DNA of 50,216 nt from Streptomyces sp. YS415 (GTDB lineage Bacteria > Actinomycetota > Actinomycetes > Streptomycetales > Streptomycetaceae), in assembly GCF_023544665.1 (NCBI RefSeq), contig NZ_JAMJFL010000039.1:1-50216 (forward strand), read 5' to 3'. The translations under genes and the position numbers were made by a program. Numbering within the stretch: the first letter of the stretch is position 1; each line of letters opens with the position of its first letter. Below the pieces are notes generated by a model, which saw only the letters and a list, made by a program, of their open reading frames with translations, was not told the origin of the DNA and searched no databases. This document shows, one piece after another, positions 8,926 through 17,307 of this stretch.

Positions 8926-8982
8926 CGGCCTGGCGGCCGCGCTCTGTACGACCCGCGCACCGGCGAACCCGCACACACGGGC
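8926..8982 (+). pseudogene. Scrap of small hypothetical family (GGRxLYDPRxGEP)
   Basis: The frame RPGGRALYDPRTGEPAHTG closely resembles WPGGRVLYDPRPGEPRTPG in the small protein encoded at 17308-17589. Here only the C-terminal motif survives, without the upstream GGPLDG part. It appears to be a decayed paralogue; function unknown. Confidence 0.35.
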
Positions 8983-9341
8983 CCGGCGTCAGCTGCCGCT
9001 TCTCCTGCTCCGGCGATACACCCTGACGACAGGCCCGACCACGGCACCGGGTGCCCCGACCACACGGCCGACGACGGCAGGTCAGCGGATCCGGTCCGCT
9101 CGCCACGGCGGCGACAGCCCTTCGAGGCCCGCCACCCGGTTGAGTGAAGCCACCGCAGCAGCGGAACTCTCCCAGGCCACCGCGGCGTGTGGGGACAAGG
9201 GCTTCGTGGTCTTGCCTTGTCGAAGAGGTCCGGTGCTGCGGCTGTTCAGATACTTCGACGACACAACCTGACCACAGCCCGACCATGGCTCCGTTTGCCT
9301 CGACCACAGACCCGACCACGAATTAGGTCAGCATGTTGCGA
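8983..9341. other. Intergenic with dispersed CCCGACCA units
   Basis: No gene was recognised. Several CCCGACCA(C/T) octamers occur here (around 9034, 9056, 9278 and 9311) leading into the 187-bp repeat. Two similar units precede the second repeat copy near 24714-24734. They may be part of the repeated element. Confidence 0.4.
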
Positions 9342-9528
9342 CGCAGCGAGCCCTGCGCCTGTCCGCTCATGCCTGGTGATCACCCGGTTGGCCGCGCCTG
9401 TGGTGGGCCTGGCCGGGCAGGCGGGCATACGCGCGTCCTGGGCGCGATCCATCCTCCGGTGGTGTTCCGGGCGTGTGGGCGGGTGCCGCGGCTGATCCCG
9501 AGTCGGCCGCGGCGCCCGACCGTCTGCC
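9342..9528 (+). repeat. 187-bp direct repeat, copy 1
   Basis: This block is repeated in the same orientation and without gaps at 24768-24954, with only a handful of substitutions. Both copies contain the palindrome GGTGATCACC and the run GGCGGGCATACGCGCG. No protein family was recognised in any frame. The pair brackets 15.2 kb containing the integrase, tRNA-Trp and many relics. Confidence 0.9.
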
Positions 9529-9804
9529 GGCTATCCCGTCTGCCCCCGGGTGCTGGTTAAGCGCACGGCCAGGCCGACAACCCCGCCGGCGACCCCACCG
9601 ACAGCCGCTCACTCGCGGGATCTGTCCGTACATCCGCAGGCGACACGGGTGAGCAGGCGATCGCAGCCGTGCAGGCCGCGTACGGACTCAACCCTGCCGC
9701 GGTGGCGGGCGGTTGGCCGGACGCGCCAGTGCCGGCGGCCCGGCCGGTGATGCTCCGGCGAGTCGTTCGCCAGCGCGCAGTCGTGCGCTCCGTGCGCCTA
9801 TCAG
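9529..9804. other. Intergenic, no assignable gene
   Basis: Short overlapping frames only. This is the 3' side of the HEAT-like gene (minus strand). Confidence 0.4.
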
Positions 9805-10551
9805 TCAGAAGGGAGGTTCGAGATCGCCGCGGCCATCGCTATGTGGCCCGCAGTCCCAGGGCTCCTCCTGGAGAGGCTCAATGTCGGTGACGTCGTGGCC
9901 CCATGCTTCGAGGGCCTGCCAGGCAACGCGCCGGTTAGGGGCGTCACTGCTGGTGTCTAGGATGCGGCGTGCGTGCACGGCGAGGTGATCGCGGTGCTGG
10001 GCGAGCGCGGGGTGTTCGGCGAGGATGAGCGCGGCGAGGCCGGCGGCTTCGCGCACGTCCTCGTGATTGTCCTGCAGGAAGGGCGCGACGGCTCGATAAA
10101 GCATCGGGCGCAGGTCCCGGAAGGCCGCCAGCGTGGTGTCGTGGGTGAGGAAGCCAGGGAAGTACTGCTCGGTGCGGTCGACAATCTCGTCGGAGGCGTC
10201 GTCGGCCGTGGACGCCAACCAGTTCAACAATGTCGCGCGGATGGGGACGTTGCGATACGGCCGGAGGGTCATGGCCGCCGGGTGGGTGAGGATGCCGGCG
10301 ACATACATGGCGACGGGGGCGGTGGCTTCGTAGATGCTGTTCTGGTGGCGGACCAGGTCACTCAGTTCCGACAAAGCGGTGATCTGCAGCTTGGGATCAG
10401 GCTCCAGCAGCCGTGCCAGGACTTTGGGAAGGCACTCACCGTTCCCGAAAGCCGTCTGGAGCGAACCCCAATCAGTCTCCGCTAGGACTACCTGATAGGG
10501 CGGCAAGTCAGGCTCGCGGGGAGCCCCGGCCCTGGAGCTGCTGTGGTTCAC
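9805..10551 (-). CDS. HEAT-like alpha-helical protein of unknown function
   Basis: A 248-residue soluble protein. The centre shows HEAT-like helical pairs: VLARLLEPDPKLQITALSEL near 44-63, and FLQDNHEDVREAAGLAALIL near 158-177. There is no signal peptide or membrane segment. From memory, proteins starting with a similar WGSLQTAFGNGECLP segment are common as uncharacterised streptomycete genes, sometimes near toxins or immunity genes; that link is only a guess here. The ATG at 10551 has a purine-poor upstream region. It is transcribed alone towards the 187-bp repeat. Confidence 0.65.
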   Translation of the reverse strand: MNHSSSRAGAPREPDLPPYQVVLAETDWGSLQTAFGNGECLPKVLARLLEPDPKLQITALSELSDLVRHQNSIYEATAPVAMYVAGILTHPAAMTLRPYRNVPIRATLLNWLASTADDASDEIVDRTEQYFPGFLTHDTTLAAFRDLRPMLYRAVAPFLQDNHEDVREAAGLAALILAEHPALAQHRDHLAVHARRILDTSSDAPNRRVAWQALEAWGHDVTDIEPLQEEPWDCGPHSDGRGDLEPPF

Positions 10552-10868
10552 AGGCCAAACCTAGACCAGACTTCTGACACGATTTCCGTCCGGGCCGGTT
10601 GGAAGGCGCTGTCCTTCCGAGAGTGGCGGGTTCGTTTGCGCTGGTCAGGCATAGGGTCGGTGTTTCGGCGGCGGGACGAGGTGTTGTGTTGTCTCTGCGG
10701 TGGAGGTGCCGGGATGCCGTCGGTAGGGCCTCCTGGTGTGCTCAAGGTCTCGACAAGCCCACCGGCAGCCGTCACGGCGAAGAACAGCGCGGCCCCCAAC
10801 GGCTCCCTCCGCCGCACCGGCAGCCTCGACAACACCAGCGACGAAGAACTCGCCCACGCCCGCGTCGG
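10552..10868. other. Intergenic, no assignable gene
   Basis: About 310 bases between two minus-strand genes. A plus-strand frame ends at 10872 but has no recognisable motif. It presumably carries the promoter of the HEAT-like gene. Confidence 0.35.
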
Positions 10869-11666
10869 CTAGACCGCGATCCCGAACTCCTCCGTCAGCA
10901 GTCGCTCGACGTCCTCGTCCGCGACCTGGCGTTCGCCGACCGTGCCGTCGGCGAGGGTCTCGGTGAGGAGGTTGCCGTGGAGCAGGAGGTGGCGGTCGGC
11001 GGTGACGCGCTGGACGTAGCGGCTCTGGGTGAACGGGGAGCGCGGGTTCGTCCCGACGTGCCAGTTGAACACCTCGTAGTCGGGCTCCTCGAAGGGGTCC
11101 AGGGTGAAGGCGTACTGCTGCTCCCAGCCCTTTCCGTCGTGCGTCTGAAGCATCCACAGCTCCAACGGCCCGTGGTGCGGGACGTGCACGAGCCGGTGCC
11201 GGCGGCCCGCGCCGCGGTACTCGGTGTCGGTTTGCAGCGGCACCGGCTCCAGCAGCGCGCCGATGGCGCCGAAGCCCACGTCGGCGAGGTAAGGCTGCGG
11301 CTCACCGGGGACGTGGACGAGCAGTGTCATGTGGGTGCGGGGCCGGCTCGCGGGCCGGTCCGCGCCGAGGACGACCCGGGCCGCCAGCGTGGTCACCCGG
11401 AAGCCGAGGGCCTCCAGGGCGTGCCGGAAGAGGGTGTTGTGCTCGTAGCAGTAACCGCCGCGGCGGCCGTGGACCAGCTTGGCCATCAGGTCGCCGAGCT
11501 CCAGCGAGGGCGCCCGCCCGCTGACGGGGTCCAGGTTCTCGAACGGAACGGCCCAGGAGTGCGCCAGATGCACACCCCGCAGCGTGGCCAGGTCGGCCCT
11601 GCGCTCCCCGTTCCATCCGATGCGGCCGAGATACGCGTCGAGGTCGAACTCCACTGTGTCGGACAT
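10869..11666 (-). CDS. nat: Arylamine N-acetyltransferase
   Basis: A 265-residue cytoplasmic enzyme transferring acetyl from acetyl-CoA to arylamines or arylhydrazines. The catalytic triad is visible: Cys73 in RGGYCYEHN, His112 in RTHMTLLV and Asp129 in LADVGFG. The N-terminal PFENLD motif (41-46) is also typical, and the length fits bacterial NATs (about 260-280). The ATG at 11666 starts MSDTVEFDLDAYLGRIGW, the usual N-terminus. It is a single gene; some actinomycete NAT-like enzymes close amide bonds in ansamycin pathways, but no such cluster is present here. Confidence 0.93.
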   Translation of the reverse strand: MSDTVEFDLDAYLGRIGWNGERRADLATLRGVHLAHSWAVPFENLDPVSGRAPSLELGDLMAKLVHGRRGGYCYEHNTLFRHALEALGFRVTTLAARVVLGADRPASRPRTHMTLLVHVPGEPQPYLADVGFGAIGALLEPVPLQTDTEYRGAGRRHRLVHVPHHGPLELWMLQTHDGKGWEQQYAFTLDPFEEPDYEVFNWHVGTNPRSPFTQSRYVQRVTADRHLLLHGNLLTETLADGTVGERQVADEDVERLLTEEFGIAV

Positions 11667-11737
11667 GACTTCACCCTAGGCAGCCGTTCCCGCCCCCGTC
11701 GGCGGACCTCAGCCGCAACTACGCCGGGACTTCGGTC

Positions 11738-11824
11738 CTAGTCCCGCAGCCCTCGGCCCAGCCGCCGCAGCCCCTCCCTGATCCGTTCCGGTGTCTCCGT
11801 CACGAAGCACAGGCGCAGGGTCGA
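11738..11824 (-). pseudogene. C-terminal scar of a PLP-dependent aminotransferase
   Basis: The frame LRLCFVTETPERIREGLRRL ending at a stop at 11738 is the typical last helix region of class I/II aminotransferases. The frame loses sense upstream of about 11825 and the rest of the gene is missing; next comes an IS-derived element. It is probably a remnant left by a deletion. Confidence 0.5.
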
Positions 11825-11880
11825 GGGGCCACTGGATCCAGACGCGGTCCCCGCAGCATCATCCGAGCGGCCGCGATGAA

Positions 11881-12191
11881 GGCCCCGACCGGCTGTCCGG
11901 ATGCTGTTGGTAAATCCAGGGGCCTGCGTGACGACGGCCTGTATGACCCCGTTGGGGTTGTGCAGGTGTGCAGGCATTCGGCCTGCGCAGATCCCGCTAC
12001 CGCGGCCTCGCGAAGACCCGGCTGCAACACCACTTCACCGGCGCCGCCATCAACCTCGCCCGCATCGATGCCTGGCTCACCGGCAAGTCCCTCGCCCGCA
12101 CCCGCGTCTCACCCTTCGCAGCACTCCGCCCCGCTGGATGAGATCCAGCGGGGCGGATTTACCAACAGCATCCGGCTGTCCGGTCGGGGCC
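11881..12191 (-). terminator. Transcription terminator hairpin split by IS element
   Basis: GGCCCCGACCGG (11881-11892) and CCGGTCGGGGCC (12180-12191) are perfect reverse complements. Each is followed or preceded by CTGT (11893-11896 and 12176-12179). Removing 11897-12175 plus one CTGT restores a 12-bp stem with a CTGT loop, sited just downstream of the minus-strand gene that ends at 12208. This is read as its intrinsic terminator, now opened by an insertion. Confidence 0.75.
11897..12175 (+). mobile_element. 279-bp MITE-like derivative of an IS1182-type element
   Basis: The ends are perfect 21-bp inverted repeats (11897-11917 and 12155-12175, inward CCGGATGCTGTTGG...). They are flanked by a 4-bp direct duplication CTGT. 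Inside, 11980-12141 encodes a transposase C-terminus, GLRRSRYRGLAKTRLQHHF to a stop, typical of IS1182-like enzymes. The rest of the transposase is deleted, so the element could move only in trans. A small hairpin CCGCTGGAT/ATCCAGCGG follows the stop. It sits in the loop of a terminator hairpin. Confidence 0.8.
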
Positions 12192-12207
12192 CTGCAGTCC
12201 CCGAGGG

Positions 12208-14229
12208 CTACCTCGAGGCCGTCACCCGCAGTGGCGCGAGATCCGGGCTCGGCGCGGACCCGGTGCCGCCGGACAGCGGCTGCGCGGTCGTGGCCTGCGG
12301 CGCCACGCCCTTGTAGTACGGCGTGAGGACGTAGTGGGTGCCCACGCCGATCGCCGCACCGATCTTGGGGATGACGGAGGCGTCGACCGATCCCGAGCCG
12401 CCGAAGACGGCCACGTGGTACATGCTCGACGACATCCGCATCAGGTACCGCTTGGTGTCGTACGACAGCGAGGTGACGTCGCTCCACAGCAGCGGGCCGT
12501 AGGTGGTCATCGCCGAGGATGCGGAGACACCGCCCCGCCAGCTCCCCACGGAGGCCACGGCGGCGTTCGACGGCAGCGACCACCACAGGTCGGCGAGCCG
12601 CATGGCGTTCGACTGCGGCGAAGAGCCGGCGACCCGGTAGTAGCTGTACGAGGTGGGCCAGTTCGGCATCTTCCCGGCCTTGTACGCCTTGGTCAGCGCT
12701 GCCTCGGCGTCGGTCCCCACAGTGATGATCTTCGTCGTGCCGGGACTGTACTTGTTGAGGTACCCGTAGACCGACGCGGTCATGGTGGAACCGTCGGTCA
12801 GCAGGACGGTCGCGGTACCGGCGGAGCCCATGGAACCGGCGGCGGAACTCGCCGCGAGGGCGTTGTGGTAGTCGGTGCCGGTGGCGAGGAAGACGTACTT
12901 AGGCGTGCTGGTGATGGTCTTGGCCACAGCCACCGAGGTCGAGTAACGCGAGACGTCGGAAAGCCGCTTGGCCACGTACCCGAGCGAAGTCACCTTGGAC
13001 GCCACCGCGCTGCTGAGGATCTTGGTTCCGCCGACCAGGTACACCGTCCTGCCCTTGGGCAGCATGCGCTTGAGCTCCGTCTGCACCGAGGAGTCCAGGC
13101 CCGTCCCGGAGGTCATCAGCACTGGCCCCCGCTTCTTGCCGGCCAGCGATGTTGCGGTGGTGGCGTAGGCTGCGTCGGACTTGCTGATGAGCACGGCCGC
13201 GTTCGCGTTCGGCAGGCTGGTTGCGCCGGCGCCGACCGTGTTCCAGGCCCACTTGGACGACGCGATGTTGGTGTCGTAGGTGTCGGAGCCGTACACGCGG
13301 GAGATCGCGTTGTCCCTGAGCGGCTGCCAGGCCACGTCCGTGCCGGTGCCCTGGGGCACCTGCGTCTGCGTGCCCGTGCCGAGGTCGTGGATCCGCACAT
13401 GGGGTCCGCTGGGGACGTCGGGGTCCCCGGAGACGAAAACGTCGTACGCGATCCGGTTGCCCTGCGGCGACCAGGCGGGCCGGTTGTGGTCCAGGGCGTC
13501 CGTGGTCAGCTGGGTGAGCCCGGTGCCGTCGGTGTTGACCTTGAAGAGCTGCCGGTGCCCGTCGACCGACCGTGTGAAGGCCACCGACCGGCCGTCCGGG
13601 GAGATACTCGGGTCCTTCGCGTCATTGGCCAGCTTGGTGAACGCCCCGGAGCGGCCGTTGTAGACCCAGACGGCCGGGGCGCCCGCGGTCCCGCAGCTCG
13701 TGCCCGTGCGTACGAAGGCCAGCATGCCGTTCACCGCGCCGCTGGGCTCGGAGTCGCAGCCGTCGACATCGGTGCCGAACAAGGCCTTCGGTGTGCGGGT
13801 CCCGTCGGCCGCGGTCAGCCGCAACCGGCCGCCGGCCGTGAAGACGATGTCGCCGCCGCCGTACCAGAAGGTCGGATCGGCAGGATGCCAGCCACTGCCC
13901 GACGGCATGGCGATGTCGACGCCGATGTCCTCGGAATCGGCCCATGCCGTGCGGATGTGATCGTCGTAGTGGTTCACGAAGGCGACCTGGCTGCCGTCGG
14001 CGGACCAGGCGCCCTGGTCTCCGGTCGGGTGGAACTGGGACCACGATGACCCGTCGGGACGGACGAACGCCATCTGACCGCCGACGTCCGTGTAGAGCAA
14101 CTTCCCTTCACTGGCAGGCCAGTTGCCGGGAACGGCGGCGACCGACCCGGGAAGCGCGGCGATGAGGCCCGCCGCGAACGCGGCGGCAGTGATGAGCGCC
14201 GCGGATCTGCGGCGCGTACGCAGGTTCAA
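12208..14229 (-). CDS. Secreted PD40 beta-propeller / cell-wall-binding (CWB2) protein
   Basis: A 673-residue exported protein. Residues 1-33 form a signal peptide (arginines, then an alanine-rich core ending near SVAA). Residues 60-300 hold WD40-like PD40 blades such as PSISPDGRSVAFTRS and PAWSPQGNRIAYDV. Residues 310-660 match the cell wall-binding repeat 2 style, with RVYGSDTYDTNIASSKWAW, RLSDVSRYSTSVAVAKTI and YLVGG-type motifs. It probably sits in the cell envelope; what the propeller binds is unknown. The annotated start is a TTG preceded by GGGGG. Its terminator is interrupted by the adjacent IS1182-derived element, so read-through into downstream sequence is possible. Confidence 0.8.
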   Translation of the reverse strand: MNLRTRRRSAALITAAAFAAGLIAALPGSVAAVPGNWPASEGKLLYTDVGGQMAFVRPDGSSWSQFHPTGDQGAWSADGSQVAFVNHYDDHIRTAWADSEDIGVDIAMPSGSGWHPADPTFWYGGGDIVFTAGGRLRLTAADGTRTPKALFGTDVDGCDSEPSGAVNGMLAFVRTGTSCGTAGAPAVWVYNGRSGAFTKLANDAKDPSISPDGRSVAFTRSVDGHRQLFKVNTDGTGLTQLTTDALDHNRPAWSPQGNRIAYDVFVSGDPDVPSGPHVRIHDLGTGTQTQVPQGTGTDVAWQPLRDNAISRVYGSDTYDTNIASSKWAWNTVGAGATSLPNANAAVLISKSDAAYATTATSLAGKKRGPVLMTSGTGLDSSVQTELKRMLPKGRTVYLVGGTKILSSAVASKVTSLGYVAKRLSDVSRYSTSVAVAKTITSTPKYVFLATGTDYHNALAASSAAGSMGSAGTATVLLTDGSTMTASVYGYLNKYSPGTTKIITVGTDAEAALTKAYKAGKMPNWPTSYSYYRVAGSSPQSNAMRLADLWWSLPSNAAVASVGSWRGGVSASSAMTTYGPLLWSDVTSLSYDTKRYLMRMSSSMYHVAVFGGSGSVDASVIPKIGAAIGVGTHYVLTPYYKGVAPQATTAQPLSGGTGSAPSPDLAPLRVTASR

Positions 14230-14585
14230 TGTGCCCCCAGAGTGAATGGATGGCTATCGATCCCCTCCCCCAAGGCGAATGGACGGCTTCACGTTCGTCC
14301 GCACGACAGCGGCGAAACAATAGCCGCAGGTCACGACCGCTGTGAAGGCAGGGGCTCCCGGCAACCCTTGCCCTTGTCGTCAGCGCCCGATCCGTTCCAG
14401 CACACGTATGGACTGGTCAGCTCGGCGACAGAGGACTTCGTTAGCGTCAGGTACCTCGCACTGTCCATGGGACGTTAGCGGGTTGGAAACGTTCGCGGCC
14501 GCCGCGACCGGTCGGCATGGCGTTGCTGGCTACCCGGCCAGCGCTAGGGCAGCAGACGTGGAGCATCCGGGATGGCCTGGTCGTG
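14230..14585. other. Intergenic, no assignable gene
   Basis: About 355 bases between two minus-strand genes, presumably holding the promoter of the PD40/CWB2 gene. No family motif or RNA gene was seen. Confidence 0.4.
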
Positions 14586-15080
14586 TCAGTGGGGCAGTGG
14601 CAGGACTGCGGAGACTGCTTTGCCTCCCGGCCCGATGCGGATGCGCACGTCCGCAGCCAGCGCCTGGATCAGGGGCCAGCCGAAGCCGCCTGGCGTGCCG
14701 GGGTTGCTGGCCCGGGATTGCGGGGCGGCGCGACTGGCGTCTTGCACCGAGACGGTCACCGTGTCCTGACTTGCGGACAGGCGGAACGCGGTGACGCCGC
14801 CGGCATGTTGAATCGCGTTGGTGACCAGTTCCGATACGACGAGGAGCGCCGCGTCCATCTCGTCCCTGCCGTGTGCCGCGATGGCGGAGAAGAAGGCGCG
14901 TGTCATGTCTCTCGCCCGCTGCGCGGTCTGCGGACGGACCCCTTCGGGGGGCTGGTGTTCTTCCTGGGACGGCACGATCACAAGCCTCCTGTGGGGGGCG
15001 GGGCCGCTTCTGTGCAGCCCTTCCATGGCGGGTGCCCCCGGAAAGTCTCGCCAATACGCAACACCTCCGAACGGAGTCAC
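14586..15080 (-). CDS. Anti-sigma-factor-type ATP-binding protein (HATPase_c, RsbW-like)
   Basis: A protein of up to 164 residues with a GHKL ATPase fold. The N-box is SELVTNAIQHAGG and the G-box region GTPGGFGWPLIQALA. There is no dimerisation/phosphoacceptor domain, so it is not a histidine kinase. Such stand-alone domains are abundant in Streptomyces, where they can bind sigma factors or anti-anti-sigma partners. The start is uncertain: the first 25 residues are poorly conserved-looking and an internal start is possible. It diverges from the DUF3662 gene at 15183 across about 100 bases. Confidence 0.75.
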   Translation of the reverse strand: MTPFGGVAYWRDFPGAPAMEGLHRSGPAPHRRLVIVPSQEEHQPPEGVRPQTAQRARDMTRAFFSAIAAHGRDEMDAALLVVSELVTNAIQHAGGVTAFRLSASQDTVTVSVQDASRAAPQSRASNPGTPGGFGWPLIQALAADVRIRIGPGGKAVSAVLPLPH

Positions 15081-15182
15081 AGCGCATCTCCGTGGGCTGC
15101 TCGGTGCGCCCGTACGCGTGACGAGCAGATTCGGACCCCAATGGGTGAGCCTGGCCGGCCAGGGACTGGGCAGGTGCGGGCG

Positions 15183-15569
15183 ATGAGACTTCTCCGAGCC
15201 AGCGAACGTGTCATGGAGCGATGGACCACGAGCTTGTGGGGTTTGCTGCTACCCGCCAAGCCGGAGCGGGGTGAGGCGGTGTCCGACCTGCTTCGGCAGT
15301 GCGACGACAACACCGTGATCGTCGGTCGGCAGCGTGTTGTCGTGCCCAACGACTTCGTCATGGAACTGCTCCCGGCAATCCACCGGCAGATCCTGGCCAG
15401 CCCATTGCCGGTGGGACCGGTCCTGGCTAACGAGGTGCGCCGTCATGCCGCCGAGCAGGGCTACACCTTCGCCGGCCCGGTGGCCGTCGATCTGATCCCT
15501 TCCTGCAGCGACACGACCGCACGGTTTCGCATCTACAGCCGCATCACCCCGGCCGCGAAGCTTCCGTGA
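15183..15569 (+). CDS. Lone DUF3662 (FhaA N-terminal) domain protein
   Basis: A 128-residue protein. The core CDDNTVIVGRQRVVVPNDFV and HAAEQGYTFAGPVAVDLI matches the DUF3662 domain found at the N-terminus of FhaA-type proteins. In those proteins an FHA phosphothreonine-binding domain follows and helps control cell-wall synthesis. Here the protein stops after DUF3662, with no FHA domain. The ATG at 15183 is taken; an in-frame GTG at 15174 is an equal alternative and neither has a strong ribosome site. It may be a stand-alone partner protein or a truncated paralogue. Confidence 0.65.
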   Translation: MRLLRASERVMERWTTSLWGLLLPAKPERGEAVSDLLRQCDDNTVIVGRQRVVVPNDFVMELLPAIHRQILASPLPVGPVLANEVRRHAAEQGYTFAGPVAVDLIPSCSDTTARFRIYSRITPAAKLP

Positions 15570-15739
15570 CCCCAGGCAGTGCACTGATGGTCGAGCGTGC
15601 AGTCCCGGACTCTCTCTGGCTCTGTGGGGAACCGACGCCCTCGGTGACGCCGGCATCGGGATGCGAATCGGATTCACGCTGTTCAGCGGCGTGGGGTACA
15701 CCGTGGCGATCTTCATCCGTGTCAGGCTCCCTCCACCGG
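15570..15739. other. Intergenic upstream of tRNA-Trp
   Basis: No gene recognised. It presumably contains the tRNA promoter. Confidence 0.4.
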
Positions 15740-15814
15740 AGGGGTGTAGCTCAGCCCGGCCAGAGCAGCGGACTCCAAACCCGCAGGCCGCAGGTTCAAA
15801 TCCTGCCGCCCCTG
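15740..15814 (+). tRNA. tRNA-Trp (anticodon CCA)
   Basis: The sequence folds as a full cloverleaf. The acceptor stem is AGGGGTG/CGCCCCT with one G-T wobble, the D-arm GCTC/GAGC, the anticodon loop CTCCAAA with CCA, and the T-arm GCAGG-TTCAAAT-CCTGC. The discriminator is G and the CCA tail is not encoded. The last anticodon-stem pair is an unusual A31-C39 mismatch where streptomycete tRNA-Trp usually has a U-A pair. It stands alone, with no other tRNA nearby. Confidence 0.88.
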
Positions 15815-15822
15815 CACAGCAC

Positions 15823-15853
15823 AGCGGCCAGGTCCCATGAGGGCCTGGCCGCT
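15823..15853 (+). terminator. Terminator after tRNA-Trp
   Basis: The perfect 10-bp stem AGCGGCCAGG (15823-15832)/CCTGGCCGCT (15844-15853) encloses an 11-base loop nine bases after the tRNA. There is no U-run, as is usual in Streptomyces. Confidence 0.8.
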
Positions 15854-15858
15854 CCCTT

Positions 15859-16244
15859 GTGAAGCCGACGGGCTGGGCCAGCGCCAGCGCCCTGCAGAAC
15901 TGCCGAACACCTCGCAGCGCGGTGCTTGGTCGGAGTTGGGGTTGCCTGGCTGTCGAGGCGGACGTCCAAGGCGCCGGGCAGGGGGCTGTCGGCGCGCAGG
16001 CCCGTTGGCAGCCGGGAGGCGTCGAGTCCGTCCCGCAAGGTGCCGCGCGACGGCGGGGCCGCGCGCGCCGCCCCGTGTCCAAGGCGGAGGTGATCCGTGA
16101 ACTGCTGAGCATGCTGCGTACGCCCGACGGGGTCCTGCACGACGCGCTGACCGCCTGCGCGAAGAGGGTCGGCGCCTGACACGGTGTGGGGCGCCACGCC
16201 GACCCCGGCATGCCCCCCCAACGCGGCACGAAGAAGCCGGCCTT
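15859..16244 (+). other. Region with a possible small-protein remnant
   Basis: Mostly unassignable. At 16075-16179 a GTG-started frame reads VSKAEVIRELLSMLRTPDGV then LHDALTACAKRVGA and stops. This looks more protein-like than its surroundings, and the basic VSKAEVIRELL could be a ribbon-helix-helix style or C-terminal fragment. No family is assigned. Confidence 0.3.
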
Positions 16245-17117
16245 TCAGAGGTGGCTTGCTGCGTCGATGTGCGTCTTGGTGGCGTCGGTGATGAAGTCGC
16301 GGCTGCTGTCGGGGCTGAGGGCTTGGGCTTGGAGGTGGTCAAGCAGCATGCTGTAGTGCTGTACGTCGGATGGTTTTTCCAGGTAGAGGTCGCTGGTGAA
16401 CCGCTCCAGATGCACCACCGGCCGCGCGGAGCTGTCGGCGAACCGCAGGATGGTGAACTGTCCTGACAGGCCCGGGTGAGCGCCCGCGGTATAGGGGAGT
16501 ACCTGCACGGTGATGTGCGGTTCGGTGCCGAGTGCGTTGAGGTGTTCCAACTGTTCGCGCATGACGTCGGGGCTGCCGATGACGCGTCGTAGAACTGATT
16601 CGTCCAGGACGACCCACAGCCGTAGCGGTCGGGCCAGGTCGTAGATCCGGTGCTGGCGGCGCATCCACACCTTCAGGCGGGTGTCGGTCTCTTCGACGGT
16701 GAGCAGGGGGATCGTTTCCCCGATGACTGCGTGGGCGTAGGCGGGGGTCTGCAGCAGGGCGGGGATCGTTGAGGGTGCGTGGAGGTGGAGGGAGGCGGCG
16801 TCGGTTTCCAGGGCGATGTAGACGCTGTGGGGGATGTCGCCGTAGGCGTGCCACCAGCCCTGCTGTCCGGATTCCTTGGCCATCTCGATCAGTGAGTCGA
16901 TGACGTGCTGGTCGGTGATGTCGTAGATCGCGCACAGGTCGCGTACGTCGCGGGGGCTGATGGCGCGGTTGCCGTTTTCCATGTGGCTGATCTTGGGCTG
17001 GGAGACCATGAGCCGCTCGGCTACTTCTGTGCTCTTCAGCCCACTGGCCAGGCGGAGCCGGCGAAGTTCGGCTCCCAGACGGCGTCTCCTGACGGTGGGG
17101 TTGCTGTTCGCCGCCAC
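16245..17117 (-). CDS. XRE-family regulator with DUF5753 domain
   Basis: A 290-residue transcriptional regulator. The N-terminus (about 10-65) is a Cro/C1-type helix-turn-helix with STEVAERLMVSQPKISHMENG. The remainder is the DUF5753 ligand/partner domain, with the recognisable HLHAPSTIPALLQTPAYAHA and PVVHLERFTSDLYLEKPSDV. Such proteins are extremely numerous in Streptomyces and usually pair with a small DUF397 protein, as in BldB/WhiJ-type systems; no DUF397 gene is adjacent here. The GTG at 17117 is chosen because GGAGG lies ten bases upstream; an in-frame ATG at 17210 would add an atypical leader. A shortened copy of the whole gene lies at 25434-25862. Confidence 0.88.
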   Translation of the reverse strand: MAANSNPTVRRRRLGAELRRLRLASGLKSTEVAERLMVSQPKISHMENGNRAISPRDVRDLCAIYDITDQHVIDSLIEMAKESGQQGWWHAYGDIPHSVYIALETDAASLHLHAPSTIPALLQTPAYAHAVIGETIPLLTVEETDTRLKVWMRRQHRIYDLARPLRLWVVLDESVLRRVIGSPDVMREQLEHLNALGTEPHITVQVLPYTAGAHPGLSGQFTILRFADSSARPVVHLERFTSDLYLEKPSDVQHYSMLLDHLQAQALSPDSSRDFITDATKTHIDAASHL

Positions 17118-17307
17118 GAGCGGTGTACCTCCGGCTCCAAGTGATCCTGCTGGTCCGCAGATTGCCATGCAGCACCCGTTGTTGATCACGCGCCATGCCG
17201 TTTTGTTCATCGGGTAACGAAACGGACGGTGACGGTGTCATGTGCCTCGACCCGAGGCGGTCCTGGGCAAGTCCGAGTTGTCGGTGACGGCTGCAAGCCT
17301 TGGTCGG

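Noticed and set aside
9342..9528. Protein-coding interpretation of the 187-bp repeat
   Set aside because: Frames exist on both strands in both copies but none shows a motif or start, and the few substitutions show no obvious third-position bias.
12334..14049. 571-residue plus-strand frame opposite the PD40/CWB2 gene
   Set aside because: Glycine/arginine/valine-rich shadow without motifs; the minus-strand protein has a signal peptide and repeats.
15740..15814. tRNA-Trp as integration site of the recombinase at 21.8-24.2 kb
   Set aside because: I found no second copy of the tRNA 3' end in the window, and the integrase is 6 kb away; no support beyond proximity.
15722..15860. Minus-strand frame reading LNLRPAGLESAALAGLSYTP-like sequence
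   Set aside because: This is the well-known spurious translation opposite a tRNA gene; the tRNA-Trp explains it.
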